From SKLM01 sp964575455 (GTDB lineage Bacteria > Chloroflexota > Anaerolineae > B4-G1), in assembly GCA_964575455.1 (NCBI GenBank), contig CAZNRX010000021.1:1-57779 (forward strand): a stretch of DNA of 57,779 nt, in the 5' to 3' direction. The position numbers were made by a program, and so were the translations under genes. Under the pieces are notes generated by a model. The model made no database searches, was not told where the DNA came from, and worked only from the letters and a program-made list of their open reading frames with translations. Below, one piece after another: positions 26,012-35,128 of the stretch; positions within the stretch are counted from its first letter, which is position 1, and each line of letters starts with the position of its first letter.

Positions 26012-29000
26012 ATGAGAAGACAATGGAAGCTCCTCTTCGTTGTGTCGATACTGCTGGTCCTTACGGGCGGCGGGACAGCCGCCCAGGACAGGAGTACCCC
26101 TGATCGGATCATCCTCTGGTCTCCGGAGGGACCGGTGGCAGTAGAACGGGCAATAGCCGCTTCGGCCGCTGTCCCCGCCACCCCGTGCCCCTCGTGTTTT
26201 GCGGAGCGCCTGCTACAGGAGCTCCTGGAAGGTCCCACCGCCCAGGAGGCGCAACAAGGCCTCCAGACGACGATCCCGCATGGGACGGCTCTGTTGGGTG
26301 TCTCCGAACAACTGGAAGAGACGCTTATCGTCCGCCTTGACATGCCTACGCAGGCGCTCCAGCGCCTCGACCACGAGTCGTTCGAGATCATGGTCACTCA
26401 GATCGGCGACACGCTGATCGACCTCGATTGGCGTGACCTGCACATTCAGGTGAAGGAGCCGGAGGGCGATGCCTTTGTCGCACTGGCCGAGTTTCTGCCG
26501 CCGGTCACAGTTCCGCTCAAGCCGTCGGCCTCCTTGGAGGATCGTCAGGTCAGCCCACCACCCGTCCGCAGTCAAGCGCAGCCATCCGGAGCCCTGAGTG
26601 GGAAGACAGTGTACGTCAGCGCCGGGCACGGCTGGCAATGGGTCTACAGCTACCGCGCCGGAGCGGAGCAATGGAAGACGCAGCGGCCGCCCTATCCAAA
26701 CTCGCCTTCCTATCAGGGGCCCATCATCGAGGACCACAACAACGCTGAAGCGGTCAATCAGTACCTTCTGCACTATCTGTGGAACGCCGGGGCGGCGGTC
26801 TGGACCGCGCGCGAGCGTGATATGAACCCTCACGAGGTCATCGTGGACGACGACGCCAGTTCCTGCCCTTTGTGTTTCGTCGAAACCGGGTGGACGAGGA
26901 TGTCGGGTGGTTATGGGGATGACCACCACCACGAAACAGAGACAGCCGTCGGCTCGCCAACCGCCACTGCACAGTGGAGCAAATCGGTGCCCACCGATGG
27001 ACGCTACGCGGTCTACGTTTGGTACCAATCCGGCCCTGACAAACTTTCTGACGCCCGTTACACCGTCCATCACGCTGGTGGCGAGACGGCCGTGGTCGTC
27101 GACCAGCGCTCACATGGCTACACCTGGGACTACATCGGCACCTACGGTTTCCTGGCAAGCGAGGAAGCGCGTGTCACACTGACCAATCTCTCCAGCGTTG
27201 GGGGGAAGAAGGTGGTCGCCGACGCTGTCCGCTTTGGCGGTGGCACGTTTGACGATCTGACCGACATCGGAACCGGGGCGGACGTCCCGCCCGACAAACC
27301 CTGGTGGGAGGTCGCATCGTTCTACTACACGCAGAAGATGGGCATGGACGCGGCCTACGGCGACGTCACCGCACGCCCCATCTACGCCCGCTGGGAGCAC
27401 GCAGGCACGGGCGACGACGCGGTCTACATCTCGTGGCACACGAACGGCGCCACGGGCTATCAGTGGTCGTACAGCGGAACCGAGACCTACGCGCACAACG
27501 GCGAGGGACTACCTCGCACTGAGAACAGCCTTGAGCTCCGGCACGCCATCCACACGGAGGTGGTGCACGACATACGCGCGGGCTGGGATGCCTCGTGGGT
27601 CGACCGGGGAGAGAAGCAGAGGAACCTGGGGGAGCTGCGTCTGCTCTGGGATAACGAGCCTTCCAGGCGCATGCCAGGGGCCCTGATAGAGATCGGCTTC
27701 CACGACCACCCGGACGATACCGACGCGCTCAAGGAGCCAGCCTTCAACATGCTCGTGGCTCGCGCCATCTACCAGGGCATTGCGAAGTACTTCAACTCGG
27801 ACGCCACCCTCCTGCCCGAGCCCCCCACCCACCTGGCGGTGGAGAATAGCGGCGCGGGCAGCGTGCGGGTCTCCTGGCAGCCGCCGGCGACGGGCGGCCC
27901 CCTCGCTGGCCCTCCCTCGGGGGGCGAGGGGAATGTGCAGGACCTGGGGGGAGACGCAGCCACCGGCTACCGCGTCTACACCAGCACCAACGGCATTGGC
28001 TGGTCGAATGGCGTCCCGGTGTCGAGCGGCACCGAGGCTGTCATCGACGGGTTCTCAGCGGGTGAGATCCTCTTCGTTCGCGTGACGGCCACCAACGCGG
28101 GAGGTGAGTCATTGCCGACGGAGACGCTGGCAGCGCGGGTCGGCGACGAGGCCGAGGTGCTCCTGGTCAACGGCTTCGACCGGCTGAATGGGACGATGGC
28201 ACCAGTCGAAGACGACCCGGTGGAAGGGCTGAACGTGCGCGTGCTTCTGGACCGTATGAACAGCTACAACTACGTGATTCAGCATGGGGAGGCCATCGAT
28301 GGCTATGCCTTCGACAGCGCGAGCAACGAAGCCGTGCAGACCGACGGCGTCGATCTCAGCGACTATGCCGTGGTCGACTGGATTCTGGGCGAGGAGTCGG
28401 CACCGGATGAGACGTTAAGCGCCGCTGAGCGCGCACGGCTGCGGGGCTTCCTGGAGAGCGGCGGGGCCCTGTTCATCAGCGGCACCGAGATCGGCTGGCA
28501 CCTGGACGGCCAGGATGCTGATCCATGGTTCTACAACAACATGCTGCGGGCCGACTTCGTCGGCGACGATGCCGATACGTATCGAGTCAGCCCGGAGCCC
28601 GGTTCAATCTTCGATGGCCTTGACACCTTCCACTTTGACGCGCATCTGTGCCCTTCGTGTTACGACGCAGATTCTCCAGACGTCATGACGCCGATCAACG
28701 GCTCCAGCACGGCCCTCGTCTACCAGGGGGGGACCGGGGGCACCGCCGCTGTGCAATACGTAAGCGGCCAGAATGACTGCAAACGGGTGGTCTACTTCGG
28801 CTTTCCGTTTGAGACGGTGGTACCAGAGCACCGCTCTGTCGTCATGTCTCGCGTTCTGGGCTTTCTCAGCGCGTGCCTGAACCCGACGGTCGACACCTCC
28901 ATAGATAGTCCGACCTACGGTGCTGCCCACGCGTCGCTCCCGGCCTTCGAGGGGACAGCTCACGCCGGGGACGCCTCGCTGTCCAAGGTTGAGGTGCGGA

Positions 29001-29986
29001 TTCAGGACAGCGCCACCAGCGAGTATTGGGACGGATCGCACTGGGTTACTGCGCCAACATGGCTTGACGCAGCAGGTCTGGAGACCTGGTCGTACGTGCT
29101 ACCCGCCTCACTCGCGGACGGCGACTACCGCCTGCTCGCCCGTGGTTGGACAACCAACGGGGACTACGACGAGTCCCCGGCGGAGGTCGTCTTTACCTAT
29201 GATGCCACTCCACCAGCCAGCACGTCTTTGATCACGCCGACCGGAGGGGCTGTCATCTCCGCCCTGCCAGAGCTTGAGCTGGTCTGGCAAGCCGTGGACC
29301 CTGACGGAGGATCAAGCTTGTCCTACATCGTCAAGCTGGACGGCGTGAAGATCCCAACCGCTCGCTCCTTCTACACCACCACCACCGGCATCATTGAGGC
29401 GCCCCACACCTGGGGTGTGCAGGTCGTCGATGTGGCAGGGAATGCGTCTGACTGGGTCACCGACACCTTCACGGTTGAACAGAGACACGCTTGGCTCCCC
29501 CTGATGTTCAAGCGATCTGGTGACAGGGTATCGCCCTGCCACAATCTCGTCGTGAACGGTGGCTTTGAGACAGATGCGCGCTGGAAGTTCAATCCGCCCA
29601 CGGGGTATCCCACGTACGTCACAACTCGATCTCACAGCGGTCAAAGAAGCGCCATGGTTGGGCACGACGACGCGCCCTACTCATCGGTCAGGCAAGAGAT
29701 CACACTGCCCGAAGGATCGAGTGCCACGCTGCGGCTCTGGCTCTATCCCATCAGCGAGGGCAACGATCCTGATGATCTGCATTACGTCTGGTTGCGGGAT
29801 GAGGAGTGGGACAGCCATCCCTTGGAACTCACCACCAGTGACGCGAGGGAATGGAAGCAGGGCGAGTACGACCTGACCCCTTATATGGGGCAGAAAGTGA
29901 CCGTTTTCGTCGGTGCCATGAACGATCAGGATGGCAACACGGCATCGATCTTCGTCGACGACGTTGAGTTGGAGTTCTGCCCGTGA
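26012..29986 (+). CDS. Giant secreted N-acetylmuramoyl-L-alanine amidase with adhesion domains
   Basis: A 1324-residue exported protein. After a signal peptide (MRRQWKLLFVVSILLVLTGG) comes a GerMN-like domain (about 30-150). The Amidase_3 catalytic domain starts at VYVSAGHG (zinc His about 205) and IEDHNNAE (zinc Glu), is interrupted by a golvesin/xanthan-lyase-type carbohydrate-binding domain (about 280-412), and resumes with ISWHTNG (zinc His about 475) and ALIEIGFHDH (catalytic Glu). All four key residues are therefore kept. A fibronectin-III domain (about 605-705), a large xanthan-lyase-like region, Ig-like repeats and a lectin-like C-terminal domain follow. The predicted role is peptidoglycan cleavage at the surface or outside the cell. 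A repeat-derived peptide is inserted in the FN3 domain. Confidence 0.82.
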   Translation: MRRQWKLLFVVSILLVLTGGGTAAQDRSTPDRIILWSPEGPVAVERAIAASAAVPATPCPSCFAERLLQELLEGPTAQEAQQGLQTTIPHGTALLGVSEQLEETLIVRLDMPTQALQRLDHESFEIMVTQIGDTLIDLDWRDLHIQVKEPEGDAFVALAEFLPPVTVPLKPSASLEDRQVSPPPVRSQAQPSGALSGKTVYVSAGHGWQWVYSYRAGAEQWKTQRPPYPNSPSYQGPIIEDHNNAEAVNQYLLHYLWNAGAAVWTARERDMNPHEVIVDDDASSCPLCFVETGWTRMSGGYGDDHHHETETAVGSPTATAQWSKSVPTDGRYAVYVWYQSGPDKLSDARYTVHHAGGETAVVVDQRSHGYTWDYIGTYGFLASEEARVTLTNLSSVGGKKVVADAVRFGGGTFDDLTDIGTGADVPPDKPWWEVASFYYTQKMGMDAAYGDVTARPIYARWEHAGTGDDAVYISWHTNGATGYQWSYSGTETYAHNGEGLPRTENSLELRHAIHTEVVHDIRAGWDASWVDRGEKQRNLGELRLLWDNEPSRRMPGALIEIGFHDHPDDTDALKEPAFNMLVARAIYQGIAKYFNSDATLLPEPPTHLAVENSGAGSVRVSWQPPATGGPLAGPPSGGEGNVQDLGGDAATGYRVYTSTNGIGWSNGVPVSSGTEAVIDGFSAGEILFVRVTATNAGGESLPTETLAARVGDEAEVLLVNGFDRLNGTMAPVEDDPVEGLNVRVLLDRMNSYNYVIQHGEAIDGYAFDSASNEAVQTDGVDLSDYAVVDWILGEESAPDETLSAAERARLRGFLESGGALFISGTEIGWHLDGQDADPWFYNNMLRADFVGDDADTYRVSPEPGSIFDGLDTFHFDAHLCPSCYDADSPDVMTPINGSSTALVYQGGTGGTAAVQYVSGQNDCKRVVYFGFPFETVVPEHRSVVMSRVLGFLSACLNPTVDTSIDSPTYGAAHASLPAFEGTAHAGDASLSKVEVRIQDSATSEYWDGSHWVTAPTWLDAAGLETWSYVLPASLADGDYRLLARGWTTNGDYDESPAEVVFTYDATPPASTSLITPTGGAVISALPELELVWQAVDPDGGSSLSYIVKLDGVKIPTARSFYTTTTGIIEAPHTWGVQVVDVAGNASDWVTDTFTVEQRHAWLPLMFKRSGDRVSPCHNLVVNGGFETDARWKFNPPTGYPTYVTTRSHSGQRSAMVGHDDAPYSSVRQEITLPEGSSATLRLWLYPISEGNDPDDLHYVWLRDEEWDSHPLELTTSDAREWKQGEYDLTPYMGQKVTVFVGAMNDQDGNTASIFVDDVELEFCP
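27893..27935. repeat. Palindromic C/G-rich repeat inserted in frame in the amidase FN3 domain
   Basis: The stretch has a CCCTCG...CGAGGGG inverted structure around GGCCCTCCCTC. It encodes PLAGPPSGGEGN between the strands SVRVSWQPP and TGYRVYTS of the FN3 domain. It is related to the repeats in the DNA ligase gene (31973-32056) and at the permease end (56786-56842). Confidence 0.6.
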
Positions 29987-30065
29987 GAACAGCCTGAATT
30001 CGTCTCACGACATCTTTCGCGGTCAGGCATGGAGCGTCAAGCTCGAAGAGCGGGGATGTCAATTC

Positions 30066-30110
30066 CTCGTTCGTAGTCAGGCACGCAGCCGGGCCGGAGC
30101 GGCCTTGGCG
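30066..30110 (-). repeat. 45-bp dispersed repeat (inverted copy of ligase insertion)
   Basis: Intergenic. Its reverse complement matches 31688-31732 inside the DNA ligase gene at 44 of 45 positions. Both contain the CGTGCCTGACTACGAACGAG core also found near 15386-15488. Confidence 0.85.
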
Positions 30111-30145
30111 AGGTGCCGATTCCTGTGGAACGAAAGGAGGCAGCG

Positions 30146-30721
30146 ATGCCCAGCGACAACTGGATGGATGAGACGGTACCGAGCCGTCGATATGACCGCT
30201 CAGACGACAGGGGAGGCGGAGGAGGATCAGGCGTCTCCCAGATCCCCGCACGCGTCTGGGTCTTCGCCGTCGTCGCGGCAATTCTGCTCTTCGCTCTGTT
30301 CGGACTCTGGGGGCTCTACTTGTTTCGTGGCCGCTTCGGCGCCCAGGGGGGGCCCACGCCCACGGCCATCATCTGGACGCCCACCCCCTCGCCCACCCCG
30401 GCCGCCAGCCCGACGCCGACGCCCATCGAGACCGCCACTGCTGACGGACCGGATGCAGCCACGCCGACCGTGTCCGCGGACATTGTCATCGGGGGCTACG
30501 TCAAGGTGGCAGCCACCGATGGCTACGGCCTGAGCCTGCGGGAGGGCCCCGGCGCTAACTATGCTCGCATGGACGTCGCCGCCGAGGGCGAGGTCTTCAT
30601 CGTGGTGGAGGGCCCGCGGACAGCCGCGGGATCTCCCTGGTGGAGGATCCGCGACCCAGATAACGAGGAGCGCACGTGGTGGGCCATCGGCAACTACCTG
30701 CAGCCAATCGAGCATCCCTAG
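30146..30721 (+). CDS. Membrane-anchored SH3-domain protein
   Basis: A 191-residue single-pass membrane protein. The N-terminal 35 residues are charged and Gly-rich (cytoplasmic), residues 36-62 are a TM helix (VWVFAVVAAILLFALFGLWG), and a Pro/Thr linker follows (TPTPSPTPAASPTPTP). The external C-terminus (about 115-191) is a bacterial SH3-like domain with the GLSLREGPGANYARM strand and WWRI core, which usually binds cell-wall peptides. AAAGGAGG at 30133-30140 fixes the ATG at 30146. Likely co-transcribed with the small membrane protein 56 bp downstream. Confidence 0.78.
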   Translation: MPSDNWMDETVPSRRYDRSDDRGGGGGSGVSQIPARVWVFAVVAAILLFALFGLWGLYLFRGRFGAQGGPTPTAIIWTPTPSPTPAASPTPTPIETATADGPDAATPTVSADIVIGGYVKVAATDGYGLSLREGPGANYARMDVAAEGEVFIVVEGPRTAAGSPWWRIRDPDNEERTWWAIGNYLQPIEHP

Positions 30722-30777
30722 CGAGATTGGTACGAACCAATAGACTTCGTGATCTTCGTGTTGAGGAGAGTTGAGAC

Positions 30778-31101
30778 ATGGACGACGACATCAGACGGAA
30801 GGTGCGAAAGCTGGGAGGCTACGCAGCCGGCAGGCAGGTCGACCGGGCGCTGCGGCGGAGCTGCATCGGCAGGATCGTCAGCTTGCTAACACTGATCTTC
30901 ATCCTGGCCTGCGTCGCAGTGTACGGACTGGGCGCGCTGGCGCTGAACCGGGCGGGACTGACTGAGTATCTGCCAGAGGCCGTCGGATCGGCGGCGACCG
31001 TCGCTTTCTTCATCGGCCTGATCGGATGCATTGTGGTCGCTGGCCTGATCGGCAACTGGCTACGCCGCCTAGCCTGGCGTGCCCTGCTGCGAAGGAGGTG
31101 A
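30778..31101 (+). CDS. Small two-TM membrane protein
   Basis: A 107-residue protein that I do not recognise. A basic N-terminus (DDIRRKVRKLGGYAAGRQ) precedes two TM segments (IVSLLTLIFILACVAVYGLG; VAFFIGLIGCIVVAGLIG), and it ends in a very basic RRLAWRALLRRR. GAGGAGAG precedes the ATG. It lies between the SH3 protein and DNA ligase. Confidence 0.6.
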   Translation: MDDDIRRKVRKLGGYAAGRQVDRALRRSCIGRIVSLLTLIFILACVAVYGLGALALNRAGLTEYLPEAVGSAATVAFFIGLIGCIVVAGLIGNWLRRLAWRALLRRR

Positions 31102-31176
31102 GACACCCTTACGTTTTCGTGCTTCCCGTGTCCTTCATGTCCGTGTTTTCATGCCCTTCATATTCTGGAGAGGTAA

Positions 31177-33528
31177 ATGGCACTTGAGACCATGCGCCAA
31201 CGCGCCAACGATTTGCGAGAGCAGATCCGCTACCACAACCACCGGTATTACGTGCTGAACAGGCCGGTCATCAGCGACGCGGAGTACGACGCGCTGATGG
31301 GCGAGCTGCGAGCCCTGGAGGAGGAACACCCTGAGATCATCACCTCGGATTCCCCCACCCAGCGAATCGGAGCCGAGCCTGCGGAGGCATTCACCAAGGT
31401 CGATCACCCTGCCCCTATCCTCAGCCTGGACAAGGCGTCCGACGCCGAGGAGATCCGAGGCTGGTGGGAGCGCGTCAGCAAACACCTGCCGCCAAATACC
31501 ATGGACCTGTCCTGGGTGGTGGAGCCAAAGCTCGACGGCCTCACGGTCGTGCTACACTACGAAGATGGTCTCTTCGTCCAGGGCGCCACACGGGGGGACG
31601 GGTACGTAGGAGAGGATATCACGGCGAACCTGCGCACCATACCAACGCTGCCACTGCGCATCCCCGTCCCCCACGCCGACGGCACTCCGCCAAGGCCGCT
31701 CCGGCCCGGCTACGTGCCTGACTACGAACGAGAGGGCAGGAGATCAGAAGTGGGTGTTCCTCGGCGGCTGGTGGTGCGTGGCGAGGCCATCATGCTGATA
31801 GAGGATTTCGAGGCGCTCAACGAGCGCGAACTGCGGGCAGGAGGAGAGCCGTTCGCCAACCCACGCAATGCCGCGGCGGGCAGTCTGCGCCAATTGGATC
31901 CACGGATCACCGCCAAGCGCCCCCTCACCCTGCTGGCTTACGCCATCGTGGAGGCCGAGGATGGACGGGGGTCTGAGCCCCCACCCTGGCCCTCCCCCAA
32001 GGGGGGAGGGAAGGCTGAGCCCCCACCCTGGCCCTCCCCCGAGGGGGGAGGGAAGCTCCAGAAAGCCCCGGCGGGGAGCCAGTGGGAGGCCCTGGCCTAC
32101 CTGAAGGAGCTCGGCTTCCGCGTCTCGGACTACGTCCAGCGCTTTGAGGCACTGGAGCCGCTGATCGCCTACTGCGAGAGCTGGATCGAGAGGCGGGAGA
32201 CGGTGCCCTATGAGGTCGACGGTCTGGTGATCAAGGTCAATGACCTTGCCGTGCAGGATAGCATGGGCGTCGTCGGGCGCGCGCCACGTGGTGCCGTCGC
32301 CTTCAAGTTCCCCGGGCGGGAGGGGACGACCCGCCTGCTCGACATCGGCGTCAACGTGGGCCGCACTGGCGCGCTGGTGCCCTACGCCGTGTTGGAGCCC
32401 GTCAAGGTCGGCGGCGTGACCATCCAGAAGGCCACCCTGCACAACTTCAAGGATCTACAGCGCAAGGACATCCGCATCGGCGACCGCGTCGTGGTGCGTC
32501 GGGCGGGTGATGTGATTCCCTACGTGGTGGGCCCGGTGACCGAGGCCCGGACGGGGGACGAGAGGGTCTTCGAGGTGCCCCAGGTCTGCCCATCCTGCGG
32601 GGAACCGGTGGTCTCGCGGGAGGACGAAGTGGCGGTCACCTGCGTCAACGTCGACTGCCCCGAGCAGCAGGTGCAGAGGGTTAGCCACTTCATTGCAGTG
32701 ATGGACGTCGAAGGTATGGGGGAGCGCACAGCCTCGCTGCTGATCGAGCAAGGCCTAATACGCAACGCCGCCGATCTCTACACCCTCGACCGCGACTCGC
32801 TCCTGTCGCTGGAGGGGTTCGCCGAGACAAGCACTCAGAACCTGTTGACGGCCATCGAGGCCACCAAGGAGCGCCCGCTGGCGCAGGTTATCGCCGCGCT
32901 CGGCATTCAGGGCGTCGGCGGCGTCGTGGCCCGGACTCTGGCACGCCATTACGGCTCGATCGACGAGCTAGCTGACGCCGATCCTGAGGAACTGGAGGCG
33001 ATCGAGGGCATCGGCCCGCACACGGCCGAAGCCGTCGTCACCTGGTTCGATCACGAGCACAACCGCGCCTTTGTCGAGAAGCTCAGAGCGACCGGCGTCA
33101 GTCTGGCACGGGAAGCCTCGATCGAGCCCACCACCGGCCCTCTCAACGGTCTCACGTTCGTCATCACTGGGACCCTCTCCCAGCCCCGTCGCGATGTCGC
33201 CGCGCTGATCGAGGAGCACGGCGGTAAGGTGACAGGCAGCGTGAGCGGCAACACGGATTTCCTGGTCGTCGGCGAGTCTCCTGGACGCTCCAAGGTCAGC
33301 AAGGCCCAAGCGCTGGATACCCCCAGGATTGACGAGGTGGAGCTGAACGAGCTCATCGAAGGGGATGGTGAAGTTGGCACCGAGGGCGACGGATATCGCA
33401 GACCCCCTCGGAGCACGACACTCGGTAACAGAACACCCGGCAGCACGACGCTCGGGAGCAGGACGCCTGGGAGCGGGGCGAGCGGCGGGCCGACCGATAG
33501 GTCAAGCGACCTGGGGAGCAGCAACTGA
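31177..33528 (+). CDS. ligA: NAD-dependent DNA ligase LigA with repeat-derived insertions
   Basis: A 783-residue ligase; the family is usually about 670. The NAD-binding Ia domain (YYVLNRPVISDAEYDALM) is present, the adenylated Lys is K118 in VVEPKLDG, and the zinc finger is CPSCGEP...CVNVDCPEQ. HhH repeats and a C-terminal BRCT domain (GLTFVITGTLSQPRRDV) follow. The excess length lies in three non-family segments. Residues about 170-186 (RPLRPGYVPDYERE) come from a 45-bp dispersed repeat. Residues about 265-293 are two tandem EPPPWPSP-x-GGGK units. A 55-residue tail after BRCT has tandem TTLGNRTPGS/TTLGSRTPGS units. Catalytic motifs are untouched, so it is probably active. It overlaps the methyltransferase start by 1 bp. 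Confidence 0.93.
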   Translation: MALETMRQRANDLREQIRYHNHRYYVLNRPVISDAEYDALMGELRALEEEHPEIITSDSPTQRIGAEPAEAFTKVDHPAPILSLDKASDAEEIRGWWERVSKHLPPNTMDLSWVVEPKLDGLTVVLHYEDGLFVQGATRGDGYVGEDITANLRTIPTLPLRIPVPHADGTPPRPLRPGYVPDYEREGRRSEVGVPRRLVVRGEAIMLIEDFEALNERELRAGGEPFANPRNAAAGSLRQLDPRITAKRPLTLLAYAIVEAEDGRGSEPPPWPSPKGGGKAEPPPWPSPEGGGKLQKAPAGSQWEALAYLKELGFRVSDYVQRFEALEPLIAYCESWIERRETVPYEVDGLVIKVNDLAVQDSMGVVGRAPRGAVAFKFPGREGTTRLLDIGVNVGRTGALVPYAVLEPVKVGGVTIQKATLHNFKDLQRKDIRIGDRVVVRRAGDVIPYVVGPVTEARTGDERVFEVPQVCPSCGEPVVSREDEVAVTCVNVDCPEQQVQRVSHFIAVMDVEGMGERTASLLIEQGLIRNAADLYTLDRDSLLSLEGFAETSTQNLLTAIEATKERPLAQVIAALGIQGVGGVVARTLARHYGSIDELADADPEELEAIEGIGPHTAEAVVTWFDHEHNRAFVEKLRATGVSLAREASIEPTTGPLNGLTFVITGTLSQPRRDVAALIEEHGGKVTGSVSGNTDFLVVGESPGRSKVSKAQALDTPRIDEVELNELIEGDGEVGTEGDGYRRPPRSTTLGNRTPGSTTLGSRTPGSGASGGPTDRSSDLGSSN
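31688..31732 (+). repeat. 45-bp dispersed repeat inside ligA
   Basis: Lies in frame in the adenylation domain, between PLRIPVP and PRRLVVRGE, where family members have only a short loop. It matches the inverted intergenic copy at 30066-30110 at 44 of 45 bases. Confidence 0.85.
31973..32056 (+). repeat. Two tandem 42-bp palindromic repeat units inside ligA
   Basis: Units at 31973-32014 and 32015-32056 differ at only two positions. Each holds a 9-bp inverted repeat (CCCTCCCCC, two bases, GGGGGAGGG). The 42-bp period keeps the frame and encodes EPPPWPSP(K/E)GGGK twice, between the adenylation and OB domains. Confidence 0.9.
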
Positions 33529-34841
33529 TGACTCAGTCCTCGACGATTTCGCGCCCTGCGTGCTACTTGAAGAAGGGACGCGCCAAACCGGTGCTGCGCC
33601 GCCATCCCTGGATCTTCTCCGGCGCGATCGAGCGGGTAGAGGGAGATCCAGTCGACGGCGATATCGTCGACGTCCACGATGCCGGTCACAACTGGCTGGC
33701 CCGAGGATACATCAACCGCCGATCCCAGATACGCGTGCGTCTCCTGACTTGGGAGAAGGAGCAGGCCGTCGACCAGGCTTTCTGGGCGCGTCGACTGGAG
33801 CAAGCCATTACCGCCCGTCGATCCCTCGGACTGGGCACGTCAGATCAGCCGCGTCCGGCGACCACGGCCTATCGCCTGATACACGCCGAGTCTGACTATC
33901 TCCCGGGGCTGATCGTCGACCGTTACGCCGACTGGCTGGTGGTCCAGTTCCTGACGCTGGGGATGGACCGACGACGCGATGTGATTGTGAAGACTCTCGT
34001 TGGTCATCTCGCGTCGGATGGCGTCCGTGGTATCTACGAGCGCTCCGACGTCGACGTGCGAGAGAAGGAGGGCCTGACGCAGCGGACCGGATCGCTGTGG
34101 GGGGACGAACCTCCAGAGGTGATCCAGATCCGGGAGAACGGACACAGCTTCCTGGTGAACCTGCGTGCGGGTCATAAGACCGGCTTCTACCTCGACCAAC
34201 GGGAGAATCGAGCGCATCTGCTCGACCATTGCCAGGGCGCGGAGGTCCTTGACGCCTTCGCCTTCACCGGCGGCTTCGCCGTCCACGCCGCAGCCGGGGG
34301 AGCGTCGCGAGTGACGCTGGTCGACAGCTCGGCCCCCTCGCTCAAGCTGGCCCGACGGAACCTGGCGCTCAACAGCGATGGCGGCATCGTACATCGATGC
34401 ATGGCAGGCAGGGTGCGCGACCCAGCCCTGCTGGGACGCGAGCGCCGCTACGACTATGTGGAGGGCGACGTGTTCGAGGTCCTGCGCCGCTTCCGTGCCG
34501 ATAATCGCCGCTTCGACGTGATCATCCTCGACCCACCAAAGTTCGCCAGTACGCGGCGCGAGGTGGAGGCGGCCTCGCGCGCCTACAAGGACATCAATCT
34601 GTTGGCGCTGCAGCTTCTGCGCCCCGGCGGGCTGCTCTTCACATTCTCCTGCTCTGGCCGCGTCTCAGCCGACCTGTTTCAGAAGATCGTCTTTGGCGCC
34701 GTGGCAGACACCGGGTCGACACAGTCATCCGGGCGCAGTGCCCAGATCATCAGGCGCCTCTCCCAGGGGCCCGATCACCCGGTGGCTCTGACGTTCCCAG
34801 AGGGTGCGTACTTGAAAGGCCTGATATGCCGCGTCTGGTAG
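33528..34841 (+). CDS. rlmI: RlmI-like 23S rRNA m5C methyltransferase
   Basis: A 437-residue SAM-dependent methyltransferase. An N-terminal PUA domain (LKKGRAKPVLRRHPWIFSGAI) is followed by an EEHEE-like region and a Rossmann fold: VLDAFAFTGGFAVHAA is motif I, VTLVDSS is the SAM acidic strand, and VIILDPPKFA is motif IV. The TFSCSGRVS motif supplies the cysteine expected in the family. E. coli RlmI modifies C1962 of 23S rRNA; orthology is likely but the exact site is not provable here. The ATG overlaps the ligA TGA (TGATG), so translation is coupled. Confidence 0.87.
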   Translation: MTQSSTISRPACYLKKGRAKPVLRRHPWIFSGAIERVEGDPVDGDIVDVHDAGHNWLARGYINRRSQIRVRLLTWEKEQAVDQAFWARRLEQAITARRSLGLGTSDQPRPATTAYRLIHAESDYLPGLIVDRYADWLVVQFLTLGMDRRRDVIVKTLVGHLASDGVRGIYERSDVDVREKEGLTQRTGSLWGDEPPEVIQIRENGHSFLVNLRAGHKTGFYLDQRENRAHLLDHCQGAEVLDAFAFTGGFAVHAAAGGASRVTLVDSSAPSLKLARRNLALNSDGGIVHRCMAGRVRDPALLGRERRYDYVEGDVFEVLRRFRADNRRFDVIILDPPKFASTRREVEAASRAYKDINLLALQLLRPGGLLFTFSCSGRVSADLFQKIVFGAVADTGSTQSSGRSAQIIRRLSQGPDHPVALTFPEGAYLKGLICRVW

Positions 34842-35128
34842 ACCTGGTCATGCACGCAGCATCAAGCCCAAGGAGCCGGAGTGGTGATCCGTCGTTCGCA
34901 GCTCGTTGCATTCTTGTCCTTTCGTGTGTCGTCATTGGCCCGTTTTTGTGGTTTTGGCCCACCTGGTATACAATGGTGTTCATGTCTTTCATGGCTTCCA
35001 TGTCTTCGGTGTTTCTTCGTGCTCAAGGAGGTGATCCCGTCGGAAGAAAACGGCTCTGCGGAGCCACACGATAAGGCGCTTTGGTGATTCAATCTGGCTT
35101 GATCCACTACCCTTAGGAGGCAAATGGC
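34842..35128. other. Intergenic region with TTCGTG-type low-GC repeat and possible promoter
   Basis: This 287-bp gap is much lower in GC than its neighbours. It holds several TTTCGTG/TTCGTG and TGTCTTTC units of the kind also seen at 31110-31160, 48318-48345 and 55666-55700. TTGTGG (34946-34951), 17 bp and TACAAT (34969-34974) could be a weak promoter for the thiolase/DUF35 genes. TAGGAGG at 35114-35120 serves the next start. No gene is seen. Confidence 0.4.
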
